Counted from the first letter of the stretch, positions 1 to 8,897 are shown. The stretch: 53,580 bases of DNA from an uncultured Azospirillum sp. (GCA_900539605.1 UQCS01000009.1:1-53580), one strand, 5' to 3'. Numbers and translations: made by a program. The notes: generated by a model not told the origin, from the letters alone.

Positions 1-263
1 ATATATCAATTTATGATTTTAGCAAAAAGCAATAATCCATAATATGGGTTGAGACCCAAAATTAAAATTATGAAACTTTCCACATAATAAACATAATGAT
101 ACACACATCCGTATAGATACAAACTTAGTGTATTCTCTTTTTCGAATTAATTTAATCATTATTATTGATAATTAGACAAAATCGCGAGCCATTTTCAAAA
201 CTACAGGCACATTTTCGGCTGTTGGCAGTGATGTGAAGATTAATTTGCTTTTGTATCCGACGA

Positions 264-292
264 TTGCATTTTATCTTAAAAGCTTTTATAAA
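264..292 (+). promoter_or_regulatory. Predicted promoter of gpsA
   Basis: A -35 box TTGCAT (264-269) and a -10 box TATAAA (287-292) are separated by exactly 17 bases, about 30 bases before the gpsA start. The remaining leader from position 1 is AT-rich and shows no gene. A short inverted GGGT/ACCC element at about 45-56 is the only other structure seen there. The -35 form TTGCAW recurs at three other promoters in this window. Confidence 0.45.
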
Positions 293-321
293 CGAATCAG
301 TCAAAACAGAAAGGCAAACCT

Positions 322-1317
322 ATGAAAAAAATCGGTGTTATCGGAACAGGCATTTGGGGAACGGCGCTGGCTTTGACTGCTGCGCGGGCCGGAAACGAAG
401 TGCTTTGCTGGGCACGACGGCAGGAAGTCGTTGATGCCGTCAATCAGAAACATGTCAACAAAGACTATCTTCCCGATATTCCGTTGCCCGATGCCATCAG
501 GGCTACTGCCAATATGGAAGAGGCTTGCCGCTTTTCCGACGTCGTTTTGCTGACAACGTCGGCTCAATACACCCGCGCTGCTCTCCGCCGGATGCAACCT
601 TTTGTCAAAGCAGGCACAACCATTGTCCTCTGTGCCAAAGGAATTGAAGCCGAAACCGGAAAAATGCTGTCTGAAATCGCTGCCGAAGAAACGCCGGCGG
701 CCACCGTTGCTGTCTTATCCGGTCCTGGCTTTGCGATTGACGTTGCCAAACGCAAACTGACGTCAACGACAATTGCCTGTGCCAGAGAAGGCGCGGCGGC
801 CGGTTTGGCCCAACAACTGGGAACACCGTTCTTTCGTCCCTATTTAACCGCCGACATAATTTCACCGCAGATCGGCGGCAGCGTTAAAAATGTGATCGCG
901 ATTGCTTCGGGGGTGGTGGAAGGCGCCGGATTCGGAGATGGCGCCCGCGCTGCCCTGATTACCCGGGGCCTCAACGAAATGGCCCGCCTGTCAAAAGCGT
1001 TGGGCGGCACCCTGCCGACCATGATGGGCATGAGCGGTCTAGGTGACTTGGTTTTGACCGCCAGCTGCTCTCAGTCGAGAAATTTCAGTTTCGGATACGA
1101 AGTGGGCGCCCATGGACAGGCGCAAAAACCGCTGGAACAAAACACGCGTACCGTCGAGGGAATCGCCAGTGCCAAAGCCGTTGTCAAACGCGCCCGCGAA
1201 GCCGGGATAGAAATGCCAATTTGCGAAATGGTGAATAAAGTTCTGTTTGAGCGGATGCCGTTGACAAAAGCAATCGAAGAACTGATGTCTCGTCCCTATA
1301 AAGAGGAAGGTTTTTGA
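322..1317 (+). CDS. gpsA: Glycerol-3-phosphate dehydrogenase [NAD(P)+]
   Basis: This enzyme reduces dihydroxyacetone phosphate to sn-glycerol 3-phosphate in the cytoplasm, supplying the backbone for phospholipids. The 331-residue product has the family's usual length. The N-terminal Rossmann motif GTGIWG lies at residues 8-13. The conserved lysine sits in GGSVKNVIAI (Lys189), and the C-terminal domain has the signature GLGDLVLTASCSQSRN (Asp242). The start follows an AAAGG ribosome site. The stop codon overlaps the TTG start of the EF-hand gene (TTGA), so the two are probably co-transcribed. A second, more divergent copy lies at 48490-49461; this one is closer to the canonical family. Confidence 0.96.
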   Translation: MKKIGVIGTGIWGTALALTAARAGNEVLCWARRQEVVDAVNQKHVNKDYLPDIPLPDAIRATANMEEACRFSDVVLLTTSAQYTRAALRRMQPFVKAGTTIVLCAKGIEAETGKMLSEIAAEETPAATVAVLSGPGFAIDVAKRKLTSTTIACAREGAAAGLAQQLGTPFFRPYLTADIISPQIGGSVKNVIAIASGVVEGAGFGDGARAALITRGLNEMARLSKALGGTLPTMMGMSGLGDLVLTASCSQSRNFSFGYEVGAHGQAQKPLEQNTRTVEGIASAKAVVKRAREAGIEMPICEMVNKVLFERMPLTKAIEELMSRPYKEEGF

Positions 1318-2165
1318 CTGCCTTTCCAAACTTTTTTAATACAACCGGCGATCGGACTTTTATATTTTTCTTTCATCCGCTCCAGGCAGCCGATAACGGA
1401 CTCAGCTTTGCCGAATTTAACAACGGCGTTTCCGCCCGGCTCGGAAGCATTAATCTCGACTTATTTGAAATCAGCGATATCGACGGCAATCGCAAATTAT
1501 CGCGCAACGAAATCGCCGAAGGCATTAAAGGTGCTCTGACGGCGGAGAACCTGTCCGGTGACGAAACCCAACGGCGGATGGACGAAGCAATGACAGACTT
1601 TGACCGTCTTGACCTCAATCATGACGGTTGGCTGGATGTGGGCGAAGGTGAAGCCTATTTTCAAAATTATCAGGATCAGACTGTACGCCGCCAGTTTGAT
1701 CAGATCGATCAAAACAAGGACGTTTTTTTGTCAGACGACGAACTCGAACATTTTTACCGCGCCCGGACAGCTGCAATTTCCCCCGAACAGGCTTTGCAAA
1801 ATTTGGAAAAAATAACCGACAGTTTGAAACAAATTGCCGACAATCCGGATCAATTTGTCGAAAAAATGTTTGACAACATTGCCACACAACAAGCTGCCGA
1901 ACAATTCTATCAGATGGATCAAAATCAAAATGGCAAAGCCGAACGGGAAGAGTACATCGCCTTTATGCAGCGGATGCAAATTGAATTCAACGTATATCAG
2001 GATGCTTTAACCGATCTTACGGAAGAAGACTTCGGCTATATGTTTGACCAGATGGAAGGCGCACAAAAAGGCTGCCTGAGCAAAGAAGAATATATACAAT
2101 ATTATGTCAAGTCTCTTACCGAACCGCTGGATGCTGATTTGGACGAAGAAGCGAAAACCGAGTAA
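1314..2165 (+). CDS. EF-hand calcium-binding protein, multi-repeat
   Basis: A 283-residue protein built of EF-hand loops; function not known. Clear DxDxN/D loops lie at residues 55-66 (DIDGNRKLSRNE), 100-111 (DLNHDGWLDVGE), 132-143 and 202-213. Degenerate copies lie near 26-35 and 245-258. This suggests paired Ca-binding hands. The proposed TTG start overlaps the gpsA stop and is preceded by AGAGGAAGG, a strong ribosome site, so translational coupling is likely. The first 25 residues contain the hydrophobic stretch TFIFFFHPLQA but no classical signal peptide. The true start or location (cytoplasmic or exported) is therefore uncertain. Bacterial EF-hand proteins can be exported calcium sensors or structural proteins; nothing here decides which. 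Confidence 0.8.
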   Translation: MTAFPNFFNTTGDRTFIFFFHPLQAADNGLSFAEFNNGVSARLGSINLDLFEISDIDGNRKLSRNEIAEGIKGALTAENLSGDETQRRMDEAMTDFDRLDLNHDGWLDVGEGEAYFQNYQDQTVRRQFDQIDQNKDVFLSDDELEHFYRARTAAISPEQALQNLEKITDSLKQIADNPDQFVEKMFDNIATQQAAEQFYQMDQNQNGKAEREEYIAFMQRMQIEFNVYQDALTDLTEEDFGYMFDQMEGAQKGCLSKEEYIQYYVKSLTEPLDADLDEEAKTE

Positions 2166-2186
2166 TCGGCGGTCAAACGGCTGCCG

Positions 2187-2795
2187 CTAATTTTTCGGAC
2201 GCACTTCAATACTGTTAAAGCTTAAGCCGAGTTTGCGGGTATCGTCGCCGTATCCCAGTTTTTGAGGAGAATTCATTCCTTCTATTTTGAACGTCAGATT
2301 AATCAGCAGATCGGAAGGAATTTCTTTCTTAGCCAGTTTGATAATCGTTTTCGGCATCTTCTTGCCGTAAATAAAGTCCCATTTGGCAATCTGACGATCT
2401 TCCAGATAAACTTCGGTATAAATTTCCGGATTACGCGCATTGACATACGGATCGATATTAAAATAGAGCAAAACGTCCGAAGAAGTCGATGACAACAAAA
2501 ACGAAAGTTTTGAAGTATTTCCGTCCGTCCAGAGACCGTTTTCCTCATAACGGGCAAAACCGATAACGCGCAAGTTTCTTTCGTTTACGTTAAAACGGTA
2601 AACATGAAAAAAATCGGTTATCTTTTTAATCGGAGTCTGCTTGAAAGCCAATTCCTGCTTAATCGAAAAACTGCGGGCATCAAACAAATAATAATCGGCG
2701 TAATACTGGCAGGTGCTCCGGCTAAGCATGCAGTAGGTAACCCCATAGTAAACCAACGCAACCAGCGCGATCAGCATAATTTTGAATTTCAGCAT
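2187..2795 (-). CDS. Membrane-anchored protein of unknown function
   Basis: A 202-residue protein with one N-terminal membrane segment (about residues 5-24, MLIALVALVYYGVTYCML). The remainder is a soluble, beta-rich domain, probably outside the membrane. The C-terminal part, with SPQKLGYGDDTRKLGLSFNS near residues 175-194, recalls the small beta-sandwich domains appended to membrane sugar- or phosphoglycerol-transfer proteins. That resemblance is weak and from memory. The ATG is preceded by AAGGAG at good spacing. It converges on the EF-hand gene, with 21 bases between the stops. No function is assigned. Confidence 0.75.
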   Translation of the reverse strand: MLKFKIMLIALVALVYYGVTYCMLSRSTCQYYADYYLFDARSFSIKQELAFKQTPIKKITDFFHVYRFNVNERNLRVIGFARYEENGLWTDGNTSKLSFLLSSTSSDVLLYFNIDPYVNARNPEIYTEVYLEDRQIAKWDFIYGKKMPKTIIKLAKKEIPSDLLINLTFKIEGMNSPQKLGYGDDTRKLGLSFNSIEVRPKN

Positions 2796-2908
2796 GCCCG
2801 TTTCTCCTTATAAGAGGATTATAAGTTTGACTATAGCTGATTTTGCGGTAAATGACCAAGCTCAATTTTGCCGGCACAACCGAAATTCATATTTCTGTAA
2901 CAACGGAC

Positions 2909-4840
2909 TTATTTATCGTTGTTGTCTTCGGCGGAACGCTCACCCTTCAAGTTGTCCAAAAATTGTTTTTCCATCCGGATGTACTGATCCAGCAACCAGC
3001 GCGAACGTGAGATCAGCACTATTGAAACAACCAGCAATATCAGAGTCACCTTGGGATTCTCGGTCAAAAACTGATGAACAACCGTAATAATGAAAAATGA
3101 AATCACCAACAGACGAAAGCTGGTTAAAACCAGCAACGGCAAACGGTTGGCTTTTTTGGCACGCCATAATTCATAATAAACCCGCGCAATTTCGGCGTTG
3201 GAAACAAAAAAGGTTTTCAGGTTCTCGGCATTTTCACCCAACAAATTTTCAAGCAGGCCGCTTTTTTCGCGTAAAGAAACTTTAGGCTCGGCTGTTTCCG
3301 CCACAGCAGTCGTTTCCGCTACAGCAACCTTTTTGCGGAAAAAGGGACGTTTCAGCGTTGCCGCAACAGATCCGACGAAGGAAGGCAAAACTACTTCCCA
3401 ACCGATCAGGGCTTTTAAGAACGGTGACATCAGGATAAAAGCAAGCGCCGTCATCACGATCCGGCCGGCCAAATTCGGCAACACCAACCGTATCCACGGG
3501 CGGATGAAATGTGCCGAAAAAGCAATAATCGAAAATAAAATAATTGAAAACAGGATCAAGCGGATCGCATAATTTTTAAACAACACACTCCACAGGCGTT
3601 CTTCCGATTGGGTAGGACCTTTGACCGAAGCCGTTTTTCCGATATAACGGCGCCAACTCTCAGGCATAATCCGTTCCAGCAATTTGTAAACCGGACCGGC
3701 CGACCGAATCATCACCGGCGTCAAAAAGGTGGTAATGACCGAAACCGCCACGATAATCGGATAAACCTGACGGTTCAAGACGCCGATGCTCATTCCCAGA
3801 CTGGCAATAATAAAGGCAAATTCACCGACTTGAGCCAGTGAAAAAGCGCACAGAACCGATGTTTTCAGCGACTGCCCCGAAATCACAAATCCAAAGCAGG
3901 AAAAAATCACTTTGCCGACAATCACGATCAGGGTAATAATCAGGATCGGCGTCGCATAAGTGACAAACATTGAAGGATCAACCATCATTCCGACCGAGAC
4001 AAAAAAGACGGCGCCGAAAAAGTCTTTAATCGGGCGCACCACATTTTCAATCCGGCCGATTAAACCGGTTTCGGACAAGATAGACCCCATCAGAAAAGCG
4101 CCAAGCGCCGATGAGAAGCCCGACGAAGTTGCCAGCAGCACCATACCGAAACAAAGGCTGACGGTGATCAGAAGCAACATTTCATCATTCAGCAGCGGCG
4201 TAATTCTTTTTAAGAACGTCGGCACAATATAAATGCCGATGACAAAACAAAGCACCAGGAAGAACAGCAGTTTCAGCGCGCTCAAGCCCAGCGCCAGACC
4301 GTTGATGCTCTGCCCGAGCGCCACCATCGGCAACAACACCAGCAACAAAATGCCGACCAGATCTTCAATCACCAGCACCCCGAAAACCAAATCGGTAAAT
4401 TTTTGTTTTTTGATGTTCAAATCATCGAATGCTTTGATGATAATGGTGGTCGAAGACATCGAAATCATCGAACCCAAGAAGAAACTGTCCATGGTTGACC
4501 AACCCAGAAGAAGCCCGATATAATAACCGACAAACAACATAAACAAGATGTTGGCGTTGGCGGTGATCATTGCCGATTTGCCGACATTGAGCATTTTTTT
4601 AAAACTAAATTCCAGCCCCAAACCGAACAAAAGGAAAATGACGCCGATATCCGCCCAGATATTGAGGTTTTCGCGATCACCGACTGTCGGCAGCAAATTG
4701 AAATACGGACCGGCGAAAATACCCGCCAACACATATCCCAGCACGATCGGCTGCCTCAGCTTTTTACAAATAAGGGTCGTCACCCCGGCATAAATGGTTA
4801 TCAGTGTCAGATCAATAATCAGCGCGTGAATCGAATGCAT
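2909..4840 (-). CDS. Kef-type (CPA2) cation:proton antiporter without RCK domain
   Basis: An inner-membrane monovalent cation/proton antiporter of the CPA2 family, 643 residues. The first about 385 residues carry the Na/H exchanger fold: VLGYVLAGIFAGPYF near residue 34, then SMSSTTIIIKAF and VIEDLVGILLLVLLP. KefB/KefC have a C-terminal TrkA-N/RCK nucleotide-binding domain; none is visible here. Instead there are two further hydrophobic stretches (about 425-480), a charged linker and one or two more membrane segments (about 565-610), ending in a charged tail. The start has the G-rich ribosome site AGGGGGG. Substrate (K+ or Na+) cannot be told from sequence alone. It is separated from the genes to its right by about 135 bases. 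Confidence 0.88.
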   Translation of the reverse strand: MHSIHALIIDLTLITIYAGVTTLICKKLRQPIVLGYVLAGIFAGPYFNLLPTVGDRENLNIWADIGVIFLLFGLGLEFSFKKMLNVGKSAMITANANILFMLFVGYYIGLLLGWSTMDSFFLGSMISMSSTTIIIKAFDDLNIKKQKFTDLVFGVLVIEDLVGILLLVLLPMVALGQSINGLALGLSALKLLFFLVLCFVIGIYIVPTFLKRITPLLNDEMLLLITVSLCFGMVLLATSSGFSSALGAFLMGSILSETGLIGRIENVVRPIKDFFGAVFFVSVGMMVDPSMFVTYATPILIITLIVIVGKVIFSCFGFVISGQSLKTSVLCAFSLAQVGEFAFIIASLGMSIGVLNRQVYPIIVAVSVITTFLTPVMIRSAGPVYKLLERIMPESWRRYIGKTASVKGPTQSEERLWSVLFKNYAIRLILFSIILFSIIAFSAHFIRPWIRLVLPNLAGRIVMTALAFILMSPFLKALIGWEVVLPSFVGSVAATLKRPFFRKKVAVAETTAVAETAEPKVSLREKSGLLENLLGENAENLKTFFVSNAEIARVYYELWRAKKANRLPLLVLTSFRLLVISFFIITVVHQFLTENPKVTLILLVVSIVLISRSRWLLDQYIRMEKQFLDNLKGERSAEDNNDK

Positions 4841-4975
4841 TTTGCCCCCCTAGATTGTACCGTCAGACAATATACAGGCAGGTTGGTTTAATTTTGGTTA
4901 AATCAGAATCACAAAACCGGCTGCCGGCAGAAAAACTTTTCGCAACTATGCCCGGTTTGGAAAGGCAAGATTATG

Positions 4976-5962
4976 TCATTCATAACCGCTGCGACTCAAT
5001 GCTTTGCCAAGGTGTTTTTGCACCGCCGCCCCGTTTTTTTCAACCGATTTGTTTTTGGCGGCTTCCTTTTGATCATACTCTTTGACATATTGAAGCGAAT
5101 ATTTATACACATCGGCAATTTTATGGTCCAGCAGGTTTTCTTCCGTCTGTTCTCCGGTTTGTTCGTAACGCTGTCCCGCTTTGGCAAGGGCCGCCGCATC
5201 CCGGGCCAACCCGGCCGTTTTTTTATAAGAGGCCGGTGTTTTGCCGGCATCTTTCTTAATTTCTTTTGCCAGATCTTTGCCGTTTCTTTCCAGTCTCGCC
5301 TGCACCATCGGGTCTTTCAGGTTCTGACCGGCCGCTTGCTCACAAAAGACGCCAAGCTTTTCAACCGTTTTAACGGTTGTATCCAACGCCGGCAACATAT
5401 CTTCACCCAGAACTTTCCCCATTTCAACGCCCATTGCACTTCCGGCTAACTCCAGTTTTTGCTCATAACTCAGTTTTTCCTTCCCGTAGCCGTTTTCTTC
5501 GCACTCGGCAATATAATCCTCACAGAGGTCATATTGCAAATCATCACAGAGCTCTTTGACTTCATCGCCGTTCCACTCAGCTTTATCGACGACTTTGATT
5601 TGCGGCAACGGGTATTCAGGAGTCGGAATATTCAACGCGGTCGGTTGAAGGTCAAATGCGGGCATTTTTCTTTCCGGAGCGGCAACGCTGTCCGGATCAA
5701 CCTGCGAACGCCCGGGATTGATGCCGGGCCATTCGGCCGTAGGCGCATGATCCGGCAGCGGCTGCAGTGCTGCCGGATCAATTTTACGGCTGCAATCCGC
5801 CGCCTGCCCGACAACTTTTTCACCGCCAATTTCTAAAGCGGCGGTTGCCGCAACGGCTGTCAGCACCGTCCGTTGTTGACCGCGCAAAAATTTTATCCAA
5901 CTTCGTGTTTCCGATTTTTTTTGTTGTTCTTCGGAAGACAATGTTTTTTTCTCTGTTGCCAT
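4976..5962 (-). CDS. Unknown protein with N-terminal SWIKFLRGQQ motif (paralog A)
   Basis: A 328-residue protein of unknown function, paralogous to the next gene (5992-6771). Both share the motif SWIKFLRGQQ at exactly residues 21-30, preceded by a polar, lysine-rich leader. Both also share a helical domain (here about 130-311) with the landmarks NGYGKE, a KDPMV/NDPII turn, ERNGK.LA and SVEKNG. Paralog A has about 70 extra proline-rich residues between motif and domain (about 55-128). The stretch after the motif (33-44, VLTAVAATAALE) is mildly hydrophobic, so a short membrane or signal segment is possible. It is the last gene of a run that begins with a small protein and a C39-like peptidase. 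I recognise no family. Confidence 0.8.
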   Translation of the reverse strand: MATEKKTLSSEEQQKKSETRSWIKFLRGQQRTVLTAVAATAALEIGGEKVVGQAADCSRKIDPAALQPLPDHAPTAEWPGINPGRSQVDPDSVAAPERKMPAFDLQPTALNIPTPEYPLPQIKVVDKAEWNGDEVKELCDDLQYDLCEDYIAECEENGYGKEKLSYEQKLELAGSAMGVEMGKVLGEDMLPALDTTVKTVEKLGVFCEQAAGQNLKDPMVQARLERNGKDLAKEIKKDAGKTPASYKKTAGLARDAAALAKAGQRYEQTGEQTEENLLDHKIADVYKYSLQYVKEYDQKEAAKNKSVEKNGAAVQKHLGKALSRSGYE

Positions 5963-5991
5963 TGCTTTGATCCTGTCTTGTCAAATATTAA

Positions 5992-6771
5992 TCAACCGGT
6001 CGTTTCATCACCGCCGCCGTTGCCAAGAGCCACCGATATTCCCGTCGGATTGAAGCCGTTTTTTTCAATCGAACGCCGCAATTCTCTTTCTTCGTATTTC
6101 TGTATATACGCAAGCGCATGGCTGTATGTGCCGGAAATCTTTTCATTTAACCCCGACAAATCGGCCCGATTGCCTTCTTTTTTGTAGTCACGCTGCATTT
6201 TTCGCACTATCCGCATTTGCTGCAGGAGATGGGCAAGGTCCCGATAAACGGCAGCCGCATCTGCCGCTTGCTTTCCGGCTTCGGCGGCCAACTTTTTGCC
6301 GTCGCGTTCCGCCAAAGCATGAATGATCGGATCGTTCAGCTTGCGGGCATCCAGATTCTCGATATATCCGTCCGCCTTCTCCAAACACCGCGAGACGCTT
6401 TCAAGCAGCGGCAATACAGCCTCTCCGCCTACGGTCGAAATTTCTACATCGACCGCGGCAACCGCCAGCCGAAGTACTTGTTCCCAGCTCGGATTTTCTT
6501 TGCCGTAACCGCTTTGCCGATATTCGCGGAGGTAATCCTGACAGGCCACATAATGCTGATAGTCCGACAATTCCTTGGTTTCAGGGAAGGTCCAGTCGTT
6601 TTTTTCTTCTGCTGACTCCCAAGCCCCGATAACCGGAGTACCAGCCAAATTCGTCTCTGGTTGACACGGCGAAACGCCCTGCTGCTGTCCGCGCAGAAAT
6701 TTTATCCAACTTTTTTTGTCGCCCGCCGGCGGCTGCTGACCGGTCGTTGAAATTTGTTTTTCGTCTGCCAT
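5992..6771 (-). CDS. Unknown protein with N-terminal SWIKFLRGQQ motif (paralog B)
   Basis: A 259-residue protein, tandem paralog of 4976-5962 (29 bases apart). I chose the ATG at 6771 because it places SWIKFLRGQQ at residues 21-30, as in paralog A, and both then begin MA-x-EK. An upstream in-frame start (6855) would overlap the peptidase gene. The shared helical domain spans about residues 60-239 (SGYGKENPSWEQ, KLNDPIIHALAERDGKKL, SIEKNG). It lacks the proline-rich linker of A and ends in a glycine-rich tail. No membrane segment is evident. Gene order suggests co-expression with the C39-like peptidase upstream; whether the two are its substrates is speculation. Confidence 0.78.
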   Translation of the reverse strand: MADEKQISTTGQQPPAGDKKSWIKFLRGQQQGVSPCQPETNLAGTPVIGAWESAEEKNDWTFPETKELSDYQHYVACQDYLREYRQSGYGKENPSWEQVLRLAVAAVDVEISTVGGEAVLPLLESVSRCLEKADGYIENLDARKLNDPIIHALAERDGKKLAAEAGKQAADAAAVYRDLAHLLQQMRIVRKMQRDYKKEGNRADLSGLNEKISGTYSHALAYIQKYEERELRRSIEKNGFNPTGISVALGNGGGDETTG

Positions 6772-6811
6772 TTTTTTCCCGTTATATTTTTGAATAATTA
6801 TAGCACAAACG

Positions 6812-7348
6812 TCAACGGATTGCCACAAATTCTTTTTCGTGCCCGGCCGGATCACACCACATGGTCAAAAACTCGTCGGCAATTACCAACCGTACCTGAT
6901 CATAATAGGGATCATAGATCAGGATGCGGTGTTCTTCGATATCTTCGGCGTCACGGACGGCGAAATAGCCGAGCACCACCACCCAATGGGCATAATTATA
7001 CATGCACTCGGCCATCACATAATATTTTTCTTCCAAAAGGCGGACTAACAGCGGCAGACCAATTTTTTCCCTGGCAAAATTACGGTTGGTTTTAACCACC
7101 CGTGCCGGTGCCAGCATCTGTTTTTCGATCATCTCATCCACATAATGCGGACCCGGGACCAGTCCGAATTTTTCAATAAATCCGTCTTCGGAAGCAACCT
7201 CTGTTACCCGTCCCGACAACAGGGTACGGATGCAGGCAACCGAGCAGGTCCAGTCGCGTTCCTGACGATAAAGTCGGGGCGGCGTGTTGGAAACCGAAAT
7301 GTAACTTTGCGGTTTTTCATAAGTAAAAAATTCTCTGATGCGTTTCAT
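6812..7348 (-). CDS. C39-like cysteine peptidase family protein
   Basis: A 178-residue stand-alone papain-like protein. Its pattern matches the C39/C39-like family: Gln29 and Cys35 in RQERDWTCSVACIRTLL, His121 in NYAHWVVVLGYF and Asp146 in ILIYDPYYD. This gives a plausible Cys-His-Asp triad plus oxyanion Gln. C39 peptidases usually sit at the N-terminus of bacteriocin ABC exporters and cut double-glycine leaders; no transporter domain is present here. The start at 7348 follows AAAGAGACAG; an in-frame start further upstream (7402) lacks a ribosome site. Its neighbours are a 61-aa protein upstream and two paralogous unknown proteins downstream, all on the same strand. Confidence 0.78.
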   Translation of the reverse strand: MKRIREFFTYEKPQSYISVSNTPPRLYRQERDWTCSVACIRTLLSGRVTEVASEDGFIEKFGLVPGPHYVDEMIEKQMLAPARVVKTNRNFAREKIGLPLLVRLLEEKYYVMAECMYNYAHWVVVLGYFAVRDAEDIEEHRILIYDPYYDQVRLVIADEFLTMWCDPAGHEKEFVAIR

Positions 7349-7427
7349 ATTGCTGTCTCTTTTTCGGTAAGTCTGTTTCATCTTAACAGCCGGAACGGAC
7401 AAATGAAAGCTTTTTTAGCCGCCCATC

Positions 7428-7613
7428 TTATGAATTTTCGCGGGTGGCAACCTTAAGCCGGGCTTGTAGTTTGCGATAGGCGCTGAACGCATAAAGGTTT
7501 TCGGCAATTGCTTCGCCGCGGAGAATCATCCGCCGTTCTTCGTCATGAATAGTTTCCTTCAGCTGTTCAAAATATGCCGACAATTCCTGAGCATTTTTAA
7601 ATCTGACCGACAT
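7428..7613 (-). CDS. Small conserved-looking protein, 61 residues
   Basis: A small, charged, probably helical protein (MSVRFKNAQELSAYFEQLKE...). The ATG at 7613 is chosen because GGCGGAGG lies just before it. No family recognised. It is the first gene of the leftward run that continues with the C39-like peptidase (about 80 bases on) and the SWIKFLRGQQ paralogs. It could be a regulator or a chaperone-like partner, but nothing in the sequence shows this. Confidence 0.6.
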   Translation of the reverse strand: MSVRFKNAQELSAYFEQLKETIHDEERRMILRGEAIAENLYAFSAYRKLQARLKVATRENS

Positions 7614-7829
7614 CGCCGCCTCCGCCAAAAATTTAATTCGTTATAAATTCAAATATATCATAAAAAACATTTAAAAACTGTGATATTTTTATGACAATAA
7701 CCGTCCAATCCCTTACAGAGAGCCGTTTTTGTAACATTTTTGAAACACATAAAAACATAACATATTATTATTGAAGCCATCTAAATAAAAACAGCAGCCG
7801 CAAACTTAACGATTGCACAATAAGAAGAT

Positions 7830-7850
7830 TTGGTTTAGTTATGAAACCAA
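7830..7850. promoter_or_regulatory. Perfect inverted repeat in divergent intergenic region
   Basis: TTGGTTT and AAACCAA form 7-base arms around a 7-base spacer, 31 bases before the flavin reductase start. This is the size of a dimeric repressor operator. The intergenic stretch 7614-7881 separates two divergent transcription units and is strongly AT-rich. No gene is visible in it. Binding by a regulator is inference. Confidence 0.35.
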
Positions 7851-7881
7851 CATAAACATATTTTGACAGGAAAAATTTAAA

Positions 7882-8883
7882 ATGGCAAAAATTACTTGGA
7901 AACCGGGAACGATGGAATATCCGTTACCGCCGGTGATGGTCAGTTGCGGAACCATGGAAAAACCCAACATCATGACCGCCGCATGGACCGGCATCGTCAG
8001 CAGCGAACCCGCTATGACCTATGTCTCAATCCGCCCTTCGCGCTATTCCCACCAGCTGATCAAAGAAAGCGGCGAATTCGTTATTAATCTGACAACTCTG
8101 CCTTTGGTTACCGCCGCCGACTTTTGCGGTGTCAAATCGGGACGCGAAACCGATAAATTCAAAGAAATGGATTTAACCGCCGGCGCCTGCTCCCAGGTTT
8201 CCTGCCCGCAAATCGTCGAAAGTCCGGTTTCAATCGAATGCAAAGTGGTCAGCGTTACCAACTACGGCAGCCATGATATGTTTCTGGCCGAGATCGTCGC
8301 GGTTAACGTAGATGACAAATATCTCGACCAGGACGGCAAACTGTGGTTGGAAAAAGCGGGACTGATTGCCTATTCGCATAATTATTACTATACCCTCGGA
8401 CGCAATGTAGGCTTTTTCGGCTTTTCGGTCTGCCGCAGCGCACTAAAAGCAAAAGAAAAGATGAAAAACGTGGTGGTCGAAGTCAAAGAACCGAAAATTG
8501 CTAAACCGGCCGCCGAGAAATTTAACCGTAAGAAATGGGGTGAAAAACCCGCCGGAGACCGCAAATTTGACGGCAAACGAAAATTTGCCCAATCTCGCGA
8601 AATAAAATTCGATAACGACGGTGCTGACAGTGATACACCGCGCCGTTCGCGCGGCGACAACGAACGCCGTTCCGGTGAACGCAAGAGCTTCGGCGGACGT
8701 TCAAACGGCGGTGACAGAAAACGTTTTGCCGACAAAAAAGAATTCGGAAACAAAAAGAGATTCAGCGACTTAGACAAATCCAGCGGTTTCAGCCGTCCCC
8801 GCAAACCTCGCGAAGACAATATCCGCCGCGAAGGCAATTTTAATAGCCGGCCGCGGCGACCGATGAATAAGCCACAACGATAA
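7882..8883 (+). CDS. Flavin reductase-domain protein with long basic disordered tail
   Basis: Residues 1 to about 185 form a flavin reductase/flavoredoxin-type split-barrel FMN-binding domain (MVSCGTMEKPNIMTAAWTG, TYVSIRPSRYSHQLI, FVINLTT). The family moves electrons from NAD(P)H or reduced partners through FMN. Residues of about 190-333 are a low-complexity tail rich in Arg, Lys, Gly, Ser and Phe (e.g. GRSNGGDRKRF, RPRKPRED). It resembles the RNA-binding tails of DEAD-box helicases rather than anything usual for a flavin reductase. The gene stands alone: divergent promoter region upstream, intrinsic terminator downstream. The reading frame is unbroken across the junction and codon use does not change obviously, so the fusion appears real. 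Confidence 0.85.
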   Translation: MAKITWKPGTMEYPLPPVMVSCGTMEKPNIMTAAWTGIVSSEPAMTYVSIRPSRYSHQLIKESGEFVINLTTLPLVTAADFCGVKSGRETDKFKEMDLTAGACSQVSCPQIVESPVSIECKVVSVTNYGSHDMFLAEIVAVNVDDKYLDQDGKLWLEKAGLIAYSHNYYYTLGRNVGFFGFSVCRSALKAKEKMKNVVVEVKEPKIAKPAAEKFNRKKWGEKPAGDRKFDGKRKFAQSREIKFDNDGADSDTPRRSRGDNERRSGERKSFGGRSNGGDRKRFADKKEFGNKKRFSDLDKSSGFSRPRKPREDNIRREGNFNSRPRRPMNKPQR

Positions 8884-8897
8884 AATAAGCTTTTTCA

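Noticed and set aside
6812..7348. Bacteriocin ABC exporter or double-glycine leader system
   Set aside because: There is no ABC or membrane domain in or near the gene, and the adjacent paralogs have no GG leader (the conserved motif is SWIKFLRGQQ).
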